This document shows, piece after piece, positions 46,701-57,450 of a stretch of 64,000 nucleotides of DNA (position 1 is its first letter; every line of letters begins with the position of its first letter). Where the stretch lies: NCBI RefSeq assembly GCF_963924675.1, contig NC_089221.1, positions 88,098,296 through 88,162,295 of the forward strand. The letters are read 5' to 3'. A model generated the notes under the pieces. The model searched no databases. It saw only the letters and a program-made list of their open reading frames with translations, and had not been told where the DNA came from. This DNA comes from Phocoena phocoena. Lineage: Eukaryota > Chordata > Mammalia > Artiodactyla > Phocoenidae. The position numbers and the translations under genes were made by a program.

Positions 46701-47729
46701 AGTCATTATTTTAGTTGGGGTAGTGCACAGCAAACTAGCTGTGCGTTCTTTCCTTTGAATTCTTTGAAGTTTAGAACCAACATAAACTTTATGAAACAAA
46801 GGACGTCTAAAACAATCTCTTTTCCCACACTAGAACTACATGGGAAAACTGGATATCACATATGCAACGCTACCATTAATGATCAAAATGTTTTTCCCTA
46901 CAATTTTTGCCTCACACTTAAGATGATTTTATTATGTTTATAAGGGCAACAACACAAAGGAATGTTGCAGACACACCTTCAGACCATTTTTTTTGTAGGG
47001 AATATAAGTTTTTAAAATGATCAACAGGTAAAGCTTGAAATCTGGGAAATACGTGGTTTGATTCCTGTTACCAAATGGGCTACAAGACACCATCACATAA
47101 ATAACCCACTGCTGAGATGCACGGCTGATGTGAGATGTGAGCAGGGGAAACGTCCAGCAGAGGTTCAGAGACTGATGCTGCGTACCTGTTGAATCAGCCC
47201 TTTGTTTTAGGACCAGATGTGCAAAATGTGAGACCACCTGTCAGTTTCCTCATCTGTAGGAAGCAGTCTTTCAAAAGTGAGCTGCTTTTAGTGAATTTTC
47301 GTGATAGGACTAGTACTCCACAAAGTTCAACAGTGCAAGTGGAAATTGGCAGAGATCTAGCCAAAAAGTCTGACAGAATTTTCTCCAGACAAGATAAAGA
47401 TTCCCAAGCCCTTCAATGTCTGAATTCACATGCTGAGCAGGAAAATATATACACTCGCACATGTAACACCTTGCAGTCTGGATGTTTCTTTTCTATAAAA
47501 CTCAAGGACAGTAAAAAATTCATTCAACGTTTGCCAAGAACCTTGTTTCCTAAAATAGCGGTGCTGATACATTTTCAAGTTATAGTCCAAACTATAATTG
47601 CTTTACATGATAGTTTCAAGAATGCTTATTTTCAAGAATGCTTATTTTCTTTTTGGTTAACAATTAACAGTGGTCGTAAGTACTGAGGCTTTCAAATATA
47701 AGTACCTCACCAATCTCATTCTGCCTGGT
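46701..47729. other. Single-copy sequence with the longest plain frame
   Basis: Contains a 165-codon frame (47189-47686, plus) that begins in MIR-like text near 47240 and has no signal peptide, membrane segment or family motif. A perfect 16-bp tandem repeat (TTCAAGAATGCTTATT) occurs twice at 47615-47646 inside it. Confidence 0.4.
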
Positions 47730-47940
47730 AATTAATCAGGAAATAATTATATGCCATAATCCTTCTACTTAAATATAACAGACATCATTTCATTTGATCC
47801 TCACAAGGTCTTTAACACAGGCAGGGTAAGAATTATCCTCCTTTTACAAGTGAGAAAATAGATGCTCATAATTTGCTAAACTTGCAGAACTAATAAGTGG
47901 CAGCTTTCCAGTCTCCTCAAGCAGATGGAAAGTAAGAGAT
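47730..47940 (-). mobile_element. MIR
   Basis: 'CATTTGATCCTCACAAGGTC', CCTCCTTTTACAAGTGAGAA, 'AACTTGCAGAACTAATAAGT' and GGCAGCTTTCCAGTCTCC are in reverse MIR order. Confidence 0.7.
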
Positions 47941-48497
47941 AAGTATCTAGTCCCTAAGAGTAAACTGAGGTTTTTGTGAACAGATGGGCCTGGAATGATC
48001 ATATTCCAGGCTCATCCGCATTGAGCACCCACACCTTTTAGTACCTCGTGCCAAATTCAGTCTTTTCAGACACTATCTGAAATATGATGGGTCCCAGGTT
48101 CCCCATGGTGGTAAGAGGGAAGGGATGACCCGCGTGAGTCCTTGCAGTGGCTCAGGCTTTGCCACAGGCTAAGGTGTGGCCATCCAGAGCCCTTCTCTCT
48201 TGTCACAAGGAACAAGCAGCCTACCTTTCTAGGTCCCCTGTACTCTCAAGATTCTCACCACCCAGCGGGCTGCCCGACCCAGGCAGAAACAGTGCCTGTC
48301 TCAAACATAAATAGGCATTTGGTTATCACTTTTGACCCTCTGGAAATGTAAGTCACTCCTTATAAGGTATGTCTACCTTGCAGCTTTTAGACTTCTGCCT
48401 TTAGACACATACTTAGGATGGCAAACTGTATTCAAATAGGGGACTGCTTGTTAAAGGGTCTTCTTAGAGCAGAAAAGACATTAGCAAAGAATACTCT
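47941..48497. other. Single-copy sequence
   Basis: Nothing recognised; ends in the target site of the SINE that follows. Confidence 0.4.
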
Positions 48498-48512
48498 AAA
48501 ATAGCTCTCCTC

Positions 48513-48649
48513 GGGACTTCCCTGGTGGTCCAGTGGTTAAGATTCCGTGCTTCCACAGCAGGGGTGCGGGTTAGATCCCTGGTGGGGGAACTGAGATCCT
48601 GCATGCTGTGTGGTATGGCCAAAATAATAATAATAAAATAAAGTAAAAT
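48513..48649 (+). mobile_element. Short CHR-type SINE, head plus tail only
   Basis: Only about 135 bp: tRNA-like head 'GGGACTTCCCTGGTGGTCCA', a short body to 'GCATGCTGTGTGGTATGGCC', then an (AATAA)n tail. The 15-bp duplication AAAATAGCTCTCCTC is exact at 48498-48512 and 48650-48664. Both ends are intact, so this is a complete short subfamily element and not a truncation. Confidence 0.95.
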
Positions 48650-48999
48650 AAAATAGCTCTCCTCATGGCCCAAGTGCCCTCACATGGTGCCACTAAATGC
48701 AGGGATGCTTTTAGATGCACTCTGATTTCTAATGGGCACATACAACTTCTGGTCCTCACACATAAGCAACACATCAGGTCAGCATATTCTCAGAGATGTC
48801 AAATACCAATTTAACATAGAAATATTATAACAACTCAATTTAGAATATTTTAATATGATTGAATTAAATAGCAACAATACTCTGTTATCATTTATATTAT
48901 CTATCATCTTCCTCATGTATGCATGTATGAGAGGCAGTGCTGGGACCTGAACAGAGGAGACAAGTTTATTCTCCTTTGATAGTGTTGTAGAGAAGAATG

Positions 49000-49170
49000 A
49001 CTGTGCTTATCACCATTTTAGGCAAATTGGTTCATCTTTATGAGCTTCAATTTCTCCCTCCATTTCTCAAATGGGAAGAAAAACGCATACCTTGCAGTAT
49101 TGGTATGAGAGCTAAATGATAAAATGTACATGACATACCTTAATTATAAGGCCAGTATTCTGGTGTTCTG
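49000..49170 (+). mobile_element. MIR
   Basis: 'TTTTAGGCAAATTGGTTCAT' CTTTATGAGC, TTCTCAAATGGGAAGAAAAA, then 'ATTGGTATGAGAGCTAAATG' ATAAAATGTACATG in MIR order. Confidence 0.7.
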
Positions 49171-49358
49171 GGTAAAATACTGCTATATTCTAGGTTAATA
49201 TTCCTGCTAGATACAATGGAAAACACATAGTTTCCATAACTGTCAATTGAGCAATTTTAAAAAGCTTTAGTATATAAATATCAAGTGTTATGCAAGCAGA
49301 ATCTTGTAAAAAAAATTGTCCTTTAATCCAATGGTACCCTAAATTAGCAGGGTGCTTT

Positions 49359-49528
49359 TTGTTTGTTTGTATGTTTTTTCTTGCGGTACGCGGGTCTCTC
49401 ACCGTTGTGGCCTCTCCCGTTGCAGAGCACAGGCTCCGGACGCACAGGCTCAGCGGCCATGGCTCACGGGCCCAGCCGCTCCACAGCATGTGGGATCTTC
49501 CCGGACCGGGGCACGAACCCACGTCCCC
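49359..49528 (-). mobile_element. CHR-2 SINE, 5'-truncated
   Basis: A short-form minus-strand copy lacking the first 40-50 bp of the tRNA-like head, including the A box. The target-site duplication TAGCAGGGTGCTTT is exact at 49345-49358 and 49529-49542, so truncation happened during reverse transcription. The tail complement is interrupted (GTTTGTTTGTATG) before the T-run. Confidence 0.95.
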
Positions 49529-49554
49529 TAGCAGGGTGCTTTAATCACGTAAAT

Positions 49555-49800
49555 CTTATGTGGCACTTAATAAGTGCCAGCTGGTGCCCTAAGAGCTTTT
49601 TAACGTGTCTAATTATATGTATTAACTCATTCCACAGTCTTGGCCACCCCATGGCATTGGTGTTGCCATCATCTTCATTTTACAGATGAAGACATTGATA
49701 TTACACAGAGGTTAATTCACCAGCACAAGGGCTCCGTAGGTGGAAGAGCTAGGTTCAAACCCAGGCCAGTGGCATTAGAGTCCATGGTCTAAACCAGGGC
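49555..49800 (-). mobile_element. MIR
   Basis: 'GGCACTTAATAAGTGCCAGC', 'CATTTTACAGATGAAGACAT', 'GGTTAATTCACCAGCACAAG' and GGTTCAAACCCAGGCCAGTG run in reverse MIR order up to the complement of the tRNA head. Confidence 0.85.
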
Positions 49801-49925
49801 TCCACCAGTTTTTTTTTTTTGAAGGGCCAGAGAATAAATATTTCCGGCTTTATGGGCCACACAGCCTCTGCTATAGACAATCCCTGACGGGTAGTCGGCC
49901 AACTCCTGTTTGAAACCGTTACACT
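49801..49925 (+). mobile_element. hAT-type DNA transposon fossil
   Basis: 'GAAGGGCCAGAGAATAAATA' TTTCCGGCTTTATGGGCCAC ACAGCCTCTGC is the well-known 5' end of a mammalian hAT (Charlie-group) family with TIRs starting CAG. Only the first 120 bp or so are recognisable. Exact family not assigned. Confidence 0.5.
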
Positions 49926-50764
49926 CTTCTGACTCGCAAATGCTTTGTAATTTTCAAATTAGTTTGATCTGTAACCCATTTGATTCTCACTACAGCCTTC
50001 TGCAGTAGCAAGAAAACTGAAGCACGATGTGTATCTCCCTTAAAGCGGCAGCAGAGGCTAGAGCAGACCCACATACCTGGACTCTAGACTGAGGGATCCA
50101 TAAAAAGACTCCTTATGACCTGCTCTAGCAACTCCCTACAAATCTCCGTGTTCCTCTCCACCGAACACTACACTTACCAAACAAGATTATCAAAGGAGCA
50201 ATGATGACACTCATTTTACCCCTCTCTGTAGTATTGATTCATTCCATCTCACTCCTATCCCATCAGAAGAACTGATGTCTCTGAACATTTATTTTTAAAT
50301 TTCCCCTAAGACATGATAATTCTTTTAACTCTGAGAAGGAGCTATAAGCAAAATATGTAAGGTTTTTTAAAAAAGCCTGGTAGATTTTACAAAGCTGAAA
50401 GAATCCCCACTACTCTTTCCCACGACCAATACATTCAGTTAAAAGTGTACTTTCTGGCAATCTCTTTCTTTTTTTAAAAGTGTTATCCAAACTTTTTTTC
50501 CAAATTGCCAAATATATATACTATTAAAAAAATGACTTGAAAACAAAAAAAAAAACAACTCTGGCTTTGGCAGAGGTATGCAATCCTGGCCACTCACTGT
50601 GGCCAAAACACTGCAGGACATGTCCGGTGTTCTCATGGTCTCTGGTAACTTCTGCTGGGAAAAGTGAAAAAAATGCCTAAGAGCCTGCCACATACTAGAC
50701 TTTACGGTCATGACAATAACAGAAGTGAGGGAAAACAATTACCACAACAATAATGATACTAAGA
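49926..50764. other. Single-copy sequence
   Basis: No repeat recognised; the 99-codon minus frame at 50439-50738 has no motif. Confidence 0.4.
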
Positions 50765-50960
50765 AAGACAACATTAATAACTGCCAATATCAACTGAAGG
50801 CTGATTATGAGCCAGGCATTGTTCTAGGCACGTATTAAATCATTTAATCCTCAAGCAACCCATGAGGAAGGTACTATTATCATCCACATTTAACAGATGA
50901 GGAAATTGAGGCAGAGAAGGGTTAGGTAACTCAGGAGAGAGAAGAAAGCTGGAATGTTAT
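50765..50960 (-). mobile_element. MIR
   Basis: 'GATTATGAGCCAGGCATTGT' TCTAGGC, 'ATTTAATCCTCAAGCAACCC' and 'TTTAACAGATGAGGAAATTG' AGGCAGAGAAGGGTTAGG are close to consensus in reverse. Confidence 0.88.
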
Positions 50961-51289
50961 AGACTATGATTAAGCCTATGACTGCTGGCTCCAAGGTCTA
51001 TGTGAACCATTCTCAAGTGTTCCATTAATGAAACAATATCGGTGTCTACCTAGAGGAAGGCATTATTGAAAATGTTAAAAACTCAAATTATATCACTCTG
51101 AAAACCATTTACATAAATGGGCATCACCTCATCACAGAACTCTATACGTTTCATGACGCTCTCTATTTTACAGAGCCAAGGGGATAAAGATTTTTAAACA
51201 TCTAGAAAAGGGTCTGTCTTAATGTTGTCCATGTGCAAGAGAGATTGCAGACAGCTGTCAATGGATGGTGAAGTGGAAAAGACTAACCC

Positions 51290-51455
51290 ATGTCATGGAA
51301 AAGGATTTCTGGTTCCAGTTCCTGGCTCTGTCACTTTGAGCAACAATTTCTATAAGCTGTAACATGGGGACAATAGTAATTTACCTCTATTAGTTTAGGG
51401 TACAAAGGGGACAATGTGTATGAGGACACTTTGTAAACTGTGAAGGGATAAACAA
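51290..51455 (+). mobile_element. MIR
   Basis: 'GGTTCCAGTTCCTGGCTCTG' TCACTTTGAGCAACAA, then 'AACATGGGGACAATAGTAAT' TTACCTC in MIR order; the 3' third is poorly preserved. Confidence 0.7.
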
Positions 51456-51458
51456 GGC

Positions 51459-51556
51459 TGATCACCCTATAATTTGTTAGCACTATTTTTGAAGTGGTAC
51501 AGACAATAAAAGTTCATTTACTGAGACTTTTTTTTTTGTGCTATAAAATACTTCAG
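51459..51556 (+). repeat. Local duplicate, copy 1
   Basis: Pairs with 52660-52761. Both copies begin TGATCACCCTATAAT, share GTTCATTTACTGA and TATAAAATA, and end TTCA(A/G)GG. No known repeat family matches. It abuts a MIR on its left. Confidence 0.8.
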
Positions 51557-52659
51557 GGTTATTTTATTATTATACCTCTCCTCTAAGGAATTAGGTTTTA
51601 CATATAAATTTCCTTCCAGAAGGGAAAACCTGACCATGAGGCAACATAAACAGACCAACAAAGAGTGATGAGGAAAGGAAAGGAATTGCCACTGATCCAA
51701 TTTAACAAAATTCCCCAGGACTTAAGGTATTTGCTTGGTTTCCCCAGGGACCCTGTTCAACTGTGTGCAGGTGGGGGTCTCCAAGGATTGGGTGAGCTCT
51801 GCCATCACCGGCAGCCTTGCTCTATAACCTTAGGGAAGAAGAGTCTGTGACAGAAGGAGAGGAAAGATGGGAGCTAGGAATGGTCCAGCCACTGCTCCAC
51901 CAATGCCCCGCTGCCCCCTGCTTTCAAAACCTGATGAGGGTCATCTACTCCAAAGGTCAAGGCCACAGTAACTCCAGGGAAGGTAACCCCATCCATTAGA
52001 TTGTATATCCCTAAAAGGGAGAAACCATCTCTATTTCACACCTCCCTGAGGTTCAGTTGTTTTAACATTCAGAGGAGAACTTGACCCTGTACAGAATCTC
52101 TTGTTGGCCTAACACAGACTGCCTTCTAGTGACAAGAGCAATTATCTGGCAGGATACTATACTTTGTGGCCATTGCTATTGACATTAATGTGTCATCTTC
52201 AACATCCAATGGGAATTCTATAGATTTCACTAAATAGATAGTAGAGATGAGAAGGTGATTCCCTTTATGATTTTCCTTCTGCTAAATGAAGAATATTGAT
52301 TATTGAAAGGGTTTTTTTTTGCCCAAATGATACATACATTAAATCATTCTATGGGGTTAATTCTTTATAGAATCCGTGAAAAAGCATTTAAGTGCTTTTT
52401 TTTGTTTTATAAAAAAAAAAAAACTATACCTAGTAGGTTCTTCCCCACATCATTTTCTATCTTTTCAGCTGTTTTTTGATTACTATTTTATCTGGGACAT
52501 GAAAATGTCTTTTATGATACTTTATAAAAGGAAATGAATACTTAAAGAGTTCAGAAATAATTCCTTTAAAAGTAGAATATTTTATGATAAATTCTGTATA
52601 CAGAATAAAGAGTTATTTCAAAGAAAAGGAAAGCTGCAATTGATGTCCAAAAACCTGGG
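51557..52659. other. Single-copy sequence between the two duplicate copies
   Basis: No recognised repeat. A-run and T-run near 52313 and 52411 are isolated. The frames at 51665-51999 have no motif. Confidence 0.4.
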
Positions 52660-52761
52660 TGATCACCCTATAATGTGTTAGCAATGTTTTTGAAATGGTA
52701 CTGACAGTAACAGTTCATTTACTGAAGCATTTAATTTTTTTTCCTATAAAATATTTCAAGG
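52660..52761 (+). repeat. Local duplicate, copy 2
   Basis: About 80-85 percent identical by eye to 51459-51556, in the same orientation 1.2 kb downstream, with flanking sequences unrelated to those of copy 1. Confidence 0.8.
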
Positions 52762-53169
52762 CTAACAAATTACAAAAGGGAGAAATTAATTACTCTAGAA
52801 TATAAACAGATGTATATTAAAAACACGCACCTCATTTGTGTTAGAAAAATAATTAAAGCGTTGAGCACCTTTTTAAGAATCCTCCCATTTTGATGTTCCC
52901 GTTGAATCTTGTACCCAAAATAAAGGAAGTATTATTGCCAGTGATTTTTCTGTCACTGGTATGGCAACAATGAATTATTTGCATAATACATGTAAGATCC
53001 TAACAAAACAAAAACATACTAATAGTAATTGTGAGCTTTCTCTGTTTATCTTCATAGAAACATTAAGCGAAAGACAGGGAAACAATTATAATCATTTCAG
53101 AAAAAAGGGTGGTGGGAAGAAACTAATTGACAAAGTAAAATATCAATGATGAGCAAAGGGTCCTCAATT
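52762..53169. other. Single-copy AT-rich sequence
   Basis: Nothing recognised; a 62-codon lysine-rich frame at 52961-53149 has no features. Confidence 0.4.
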
Positions 53170-53345
53170 TATTTAATCCTTTGATTATACCTACAGATTA
53201 TTAGGTGCCAAATACTGTGAGATGAATTTTAATCCCAACAACCCTATGAGTTAGGCACACTTTGCAGATAGGAAAACTGAGTCTCAGAAAGGCTCTGTCT
53301 TGTGGGCAAGGTGTTGCCATATGCCAGAGCCCAGATCTTAAACAC
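53170..53345 (-). mobile_element. MIR
   Basis: 'TTAGGTGCCAAATACTGTGA', 'CAACAACCCTATGAGTTAGG' and 'TTGCAGATAGGAAAACTGAG' TCTCAGAAAGGC are in reverse MIR order. Confidence 0.82.
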
Positions 53346-54679
53346 TTACACTCCCCACACCTTTGGAGGGACGCTTGCTATCAGATTCTACAACGGCAGC
53401 TTCTGGCAGCTGGGAGGTACCGAGGTCACCATGCTGTCTGCCGAGCAGCTGTACATGAGCAGCTGGCTCGTTTCTGAACAACTGAGAGACATTCAGCTCA
53501 ATCTGGAGCTGGGCCTCAGTCACCCTCTGCAACCTGGGCCCTCGCCTGGGTTTCCCCACCTCGTGCTCTGCACAGGACACCTGGTCTCACATACCCTGCA
53601 GAGTCAGATGTCGAGAGTAAAGCAGATTAAACGTAATGAGTCTCGGTAAACTCTTGGCTTATTAGCCTACACACCAGTTCACATATGACTGGCATTCTTA
53701 AATCAGACTACCTGACAGCCAACTTTATTATCTCACTCTGGTACACCTTCAGAACCTCCAGATAGCCAGATATACATCGCTCAATTAATCTGTTTGGTCA
53801 GTCAACGTGCAACTTTCTACTCCTGTTGGCGCAGTTACCCCTGTTCAAGGTTTTCTTCATGCTTTTGTGTCCTTTTTTGTTTATTTTGTGTATAGAAGGG
53901 GAACAGAGATTTTCTTGTATGTTGACATATTTAAATTCATCATTATTTTATTCTACAACTGAGACTTGAAGTCACTGATTTGAATTCCCACCTCTTTATG
54001 TCTCATGTAGTATCTTAAGCTGAATGTTAAAGATTCTTCCATAAGAAGTAAACGCTGACCATGACAGGAGTTTAATTAACCTGGGACAGAAGAAAGGAAT
54101 GGCAAGAATGGCTAATAGCTTCAAGTTAGATGTAAAATATACGCATTCCTCCATAATGGGAGTACACGCTGCTCACCTGACTTTACTACAACTCTTCATG
54201 AAACCTCAAGCTAAAAATAATGGAAAGGAACTTCTTTATAGCATACCAACTAGTACAAAGCTCCATTTCAAGGGTATAGAATAAAAGAGGATTCTAGAAT
54301 TTCTTTCTCATCTTCCATCCAGGATGCTGAGAAGAGGAGGAAAGCTCCCTTTGGGGCACAGGGTGAAACGCCCTGGCCTCTGTGAGTGTCACCATCCAGC
54401 TCACCAGTCTATCCTCCCCCGTGAGGACCGGGCATTCCAGGAAATTGGACAACTTGGTCTACGCTGCTTAAAGGATACACCTTTAAGCCCCTCTAGAATA
54501 TTCCCCTCCTGAACCCGTACACCACTTACTGCCTATTTGGTAAGTCAACCCAATAGCCCGTTTGGCTCACGTATATCATGAACTGCGCTTTTCGTGGATG
54601 AACATCAGGTGCCCACACTATTCACAGTGTCTTATCCACCACCTTGGTTCTTCCCACACCAACTAGTAACAAGAAGAAC
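53346..54679. other. Single-copy sequence; GC-rich first 300 bp
   Basis: No repeat recognised. From 53346 to about 53600 the GC content rises and a 115-codon frame (53302-53649, plus) is open, but it begins inside the MIR and has no recognised homology, so a coding exon is not supported. Confidence 0.4.
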
Positions 54680-54860
54680 TGAACTTAGAACGTACTTACT
54701 ATGCGCCGGGAACGGTGTCAACTGTCATTTGTATACCTTCTTTCTTAATCGTCACAAGAGTCCTGTTAGATTTTACCAAAAAAAACAAAAAAAAACAAAC
54801 AAAAAAAACCCCACACAAGCCGTTTGGTGACAGAGTGTGAAGTAAAACTCACATTTTCTA
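54680..54860 (-). mobile_element. MIR with an A-rich expansion
   Basis: 'CTTACTATGCGCCGGGAACG' GTGTCAAC and 'CTTAATCGTCACAAGAGTCC' are reverse MIR. At the position of the usual TTTACAGATGAGG core an A-rich (AAAAAC)n tract (54778-54808) has replaced or expanded the sequence. Confidence 0.6.
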
Positions 54861-55027
54861 TCCTTCACCCTGGAACTCAGTTCCCTGGCCCAAAACAGTC
54901 TTCTTAAATAAATTTCTCAAATCTTGTCGGTCTGCAGCAAGAAGTTACGTGAACCAATGCCCTCACGAACCCAATTCATCACTCCACTTCACATTCCACT
55001 AATGAAAATCCACAGGAAGACTTTTTT

Positions 55028-55043
55028 GATCAAAATTTTGATC
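55028..55043. repeat. Perfect 16-bp palindrome
   Basis: GATCAAAATTTTGATC is fully self-complementary with no loop. Short enough to arise by chance in 64 kb of AT-rich DNA. Confidence 0.9.
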
Positions 55044-55139
55044 TCACTCAGATCCCTTCAGCACATTTCATCTTCCCTAAATTATCTACTATGTGGGAGA
55101 CTGTTCATATCAAGGTTGGAACACTTAGGCAGAAATTAA

Positions 55140-55410
55140 ATGACTGCTTGAGCCCAAACCCCAAGGCCCCTGTCCCAAATCCCCCTCCTGTACCTGCCTA
55201 CCATCTCTCTCCTTTATTACTCTCAGCATACCTGGAATTTTATGTCCCTTTGTATGATTATTTCTTTAATGCCTACCTGCCCACTGAACTGCAAGCTACA
55301 TCAGGGCAGCAGCCATGTCTGTTACCAGTCACACTTTGGCCCTGGTCCCTAGCACAGTGCCTGTATGTGGTAGGTACCCAGTAAATGTCTGTCAGATGAG
55401 AAGGAGTGAG
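55140..55410 (+). mobile_element. L2 3' end
   Basis: CT-rich lead, then 'ACTGAACTGCAAGCTACATC' AGGGCAG, 'CCCTGGTCCCTAGCACAGTG' CCTGTATGTGGTAGGTACCC and AGTAAATGTCTGTCAGATGA. Well ordered to the terminus. Confidence 0.8.
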
Positions 55411-55899
55411 AGAGGGAAGGATCGAGGCCAGGTGGAACGCACCTTAGCATGAATCTGGACCAAGTGCTACCTCAAGAATTAGGCAGCCGATGGTGAGGGC
55501 TGACAGGAATTCAGACACTGTGGTACCAGGGGCAATGTGGTGAAAGTGGGTGCTGCTTCCTCACTTCTAAATGAGGACATTTGCCAACTGACACATACAG
55601 GAGATAATTCAGCCCCAGTTAGTTGTGGGATTCTCCTCCATTCCCCCAGGACTTCTCTGTGTGTGCCGTGGTTCTCCTCCACACAATGGGGATTAAAAAG
55701 AAAAAAAAGCCTCTTTGTATTACTGATATGAAATATCTTTCTAAATAAGTAAAATAATAAATGACCTTTCTCAGAGTTCCTTTAAAGACAAAGTAGGTTT
55801 TATATTCAAAGTTTTGGTACTATTGTATATGTTTAGAAATATGTCCACTTTTGAGTAAATGAAGTATTTGACCTCTTATAAAAAGCAATGTAAATAACA
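55411..55899. other. Single-copy sequence
   Basis: No recognised element; the opposing frames at 55479-55731 are antisense shadows of each other. Confidence 0.4.
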
Positions 55900-56120
55900 A
55901 GGCAGTCCAGCATAGTGGTTCACAGCATAGATTTACAATCCAAGAGACTTGGGCTCACATAATTTAACTGAAATGTTAGGCAAGGTAAAGCAAGAACTAA
56001 ATTACAATCCGATGATAGTACCTACTCTATAGTGTTATTCAAAGGATTAAGTGATCAAATATGAAAGGTTTAGAATAGTGCCTGGCACGTGGTAAATATA
56101 AATGCTTGCTATTACTATTT
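55900..56120 (+). mobile_element. MIR, nearly full length
   Basis: Begins in the tRNA-derived head 'CAGTCCAGCATAGTGGTTCA', continues 'GGGCTCACATAATTTAACTG', 'ATAGTACCTACTCTATAGTG' and ends 'AGAATAGTGCCTGGCACGTG' GTAAATATAAATGC. The head is better kept than in most copies here. Confidence 0.88.
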
Positions 56121-56250
56121 TGCAACAACAAAAAAATCTGAGCCCCAAAGAGATGAAATGACTCACTCAAGTTTATACGGCAAGATTCAAAAACAAAGCT
56201 AAAACTCAGGTTTGATTTCCCACCCTTGACTCCACCAGGCCATGACAGAT
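56121..56250 (-). mobile_element. MIR fragment, abutting the previous one tail to tail
   Basis: 'CTGAGCCCCAAAGAGATGAA' ATGACTCACTCAAG, 'GCTAAAACTCAGGTTTGATT' and CCCACCCTTGACTCCACC are reverse MIR. With the copy at 55900 it makes an inverted MIR pair. Confidence 0.6.
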
Positions 56251-57149
56251 GCATTATGTTTAAAACAAAACAAAACAAACGTAGCCTTTGTTTACTGGTA
56301 GGCCATTTTTCCTTTTCCTTTTCTTTGAATTTTCCACTGAGCAAATAATTTCCTGGCTTTCAGGAAACAGTAGTTGTTAAATGCTTACTACCTGGTTATA
56401 TTCTTTAAAGATTTCCAAATAGTCCCGAGTCTAGCAAAGTAGAAATCATACCATGATTATATTATTACAGAGCTGAGGGAAGAGAATCTATTTCCCTTCC
56501 AAAACTTCTATGTGAGTCAATATAATTCCCATTATACTTTCCCTGCTATTTTATTATCCCTTTCTTTATTAGAGGTTCAGATTTGAAGCTGTTCTAAGAA
56601 AAAGGATAGGAGTGGAAAGAGATTTAAATTTCTCTTTGTCCACATTAAGTCCAAAGCTTTAGCAGATAAGGGAAAAGGGAAGGTTAAGTCACAATGGTCA
56701 AATGCTGTGACCTAGTTATGTCTTGGCTTATTTTCTCATCCTTTCATTAAGGAGAATTAGCCAATTTAGACTCAGTTATTATGCAACCATGAAAGCGATA
56801 TATGTTTAAATGTATAGCTTTCCCTTGATGTCATGACTAACTAAATGGGAAATATTTATGGAGCTGAAGAATCTAGGCTGAATCTAACAAAAGGGAACAA
56901 AAGAAAGTTAGTTTCTACGAGGTTTTTTTACTTTAATATTCAAGCAAAAAAATCGGACGTAGACATGAAGAGAATTCTACAGCCAGGTGGGTGCTAAGAT
57001 GACAGAATGGCAAGGAGAGATTGTTAGACATAAACTTACCGTTTGAAGAAATGACGCAGAAAGAGGTTTAGTAAATCATTGGGAGAGTGAACTGGTCATG
57101 GTGGGGTCAGAAGCCCAGCTTCCCAAGGCAGTACTTTCTTCCCCTCCCC
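56251..57149. other. Single-copy sequence
   Basis: About 900 bp with no recognised repeat or motif. Confidence 0.4.
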
Positions 57150-57450
57150 GAAGGCCTCTCCCAACACTCATCACTTTGCAGCCATGCTCAGTCCCATCTC
57201 CTGCAAAACCCTTCTTCACAGTGACTTCTGCTGTCTGGGAATTTTTATTTCCTGATCATTCACCGGGACTCTTCTTCTTAAGCCATCATTTAACTCTCTC
57301 CCCTATGCCTATTTCACCAAAATGAAAAAATACATATACATTGCTTGAGGATGTCTTATTTATTTGCAACCCTCTTGGGAGGCAGTACAGTGGTAGTCCC
57401 ATAATGATCAGTGAGCATTTACTGACAGAATAACATGATGGAATGAATTC
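57150..57450 (+). mobile_element. L2-like 3' region
   Basis: CT-rich block with 'CCATGCTCAGTCCCATCTCC', then TTGCTTGAGGATGTCTTATT and 'GATCAGTGAGCATTTACTGA' CAG. Order suits L2; strongly diverged. The 75-codon frame at 57098-57325 runs through it. Confidence 0.45.

Noticed and set aside
47189..47686. 165-codon open frame (plus), among the longest in the window
   Set aside because: It begins in MIR-like sequence, includes a tandem 16-bp repeat, has no domain, signal or membrane features and no codon-usage support. Frames of this length occur by chance in 64 kb.
53302..53649. 115-codon frame in GC-richer sequence, considered as an exon
   Set aside because: Starts within a MIR, no homology recognised, and no splice context that is better than chance. 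Left as an unclassified region.
55028..55043. Perfect palindrome GATCAAAATTTTGATC as an operator-like site
   Set aside because: A 16-bp palindrome in AT-rich DNA of this length is expected by chance, and there is no gene context.
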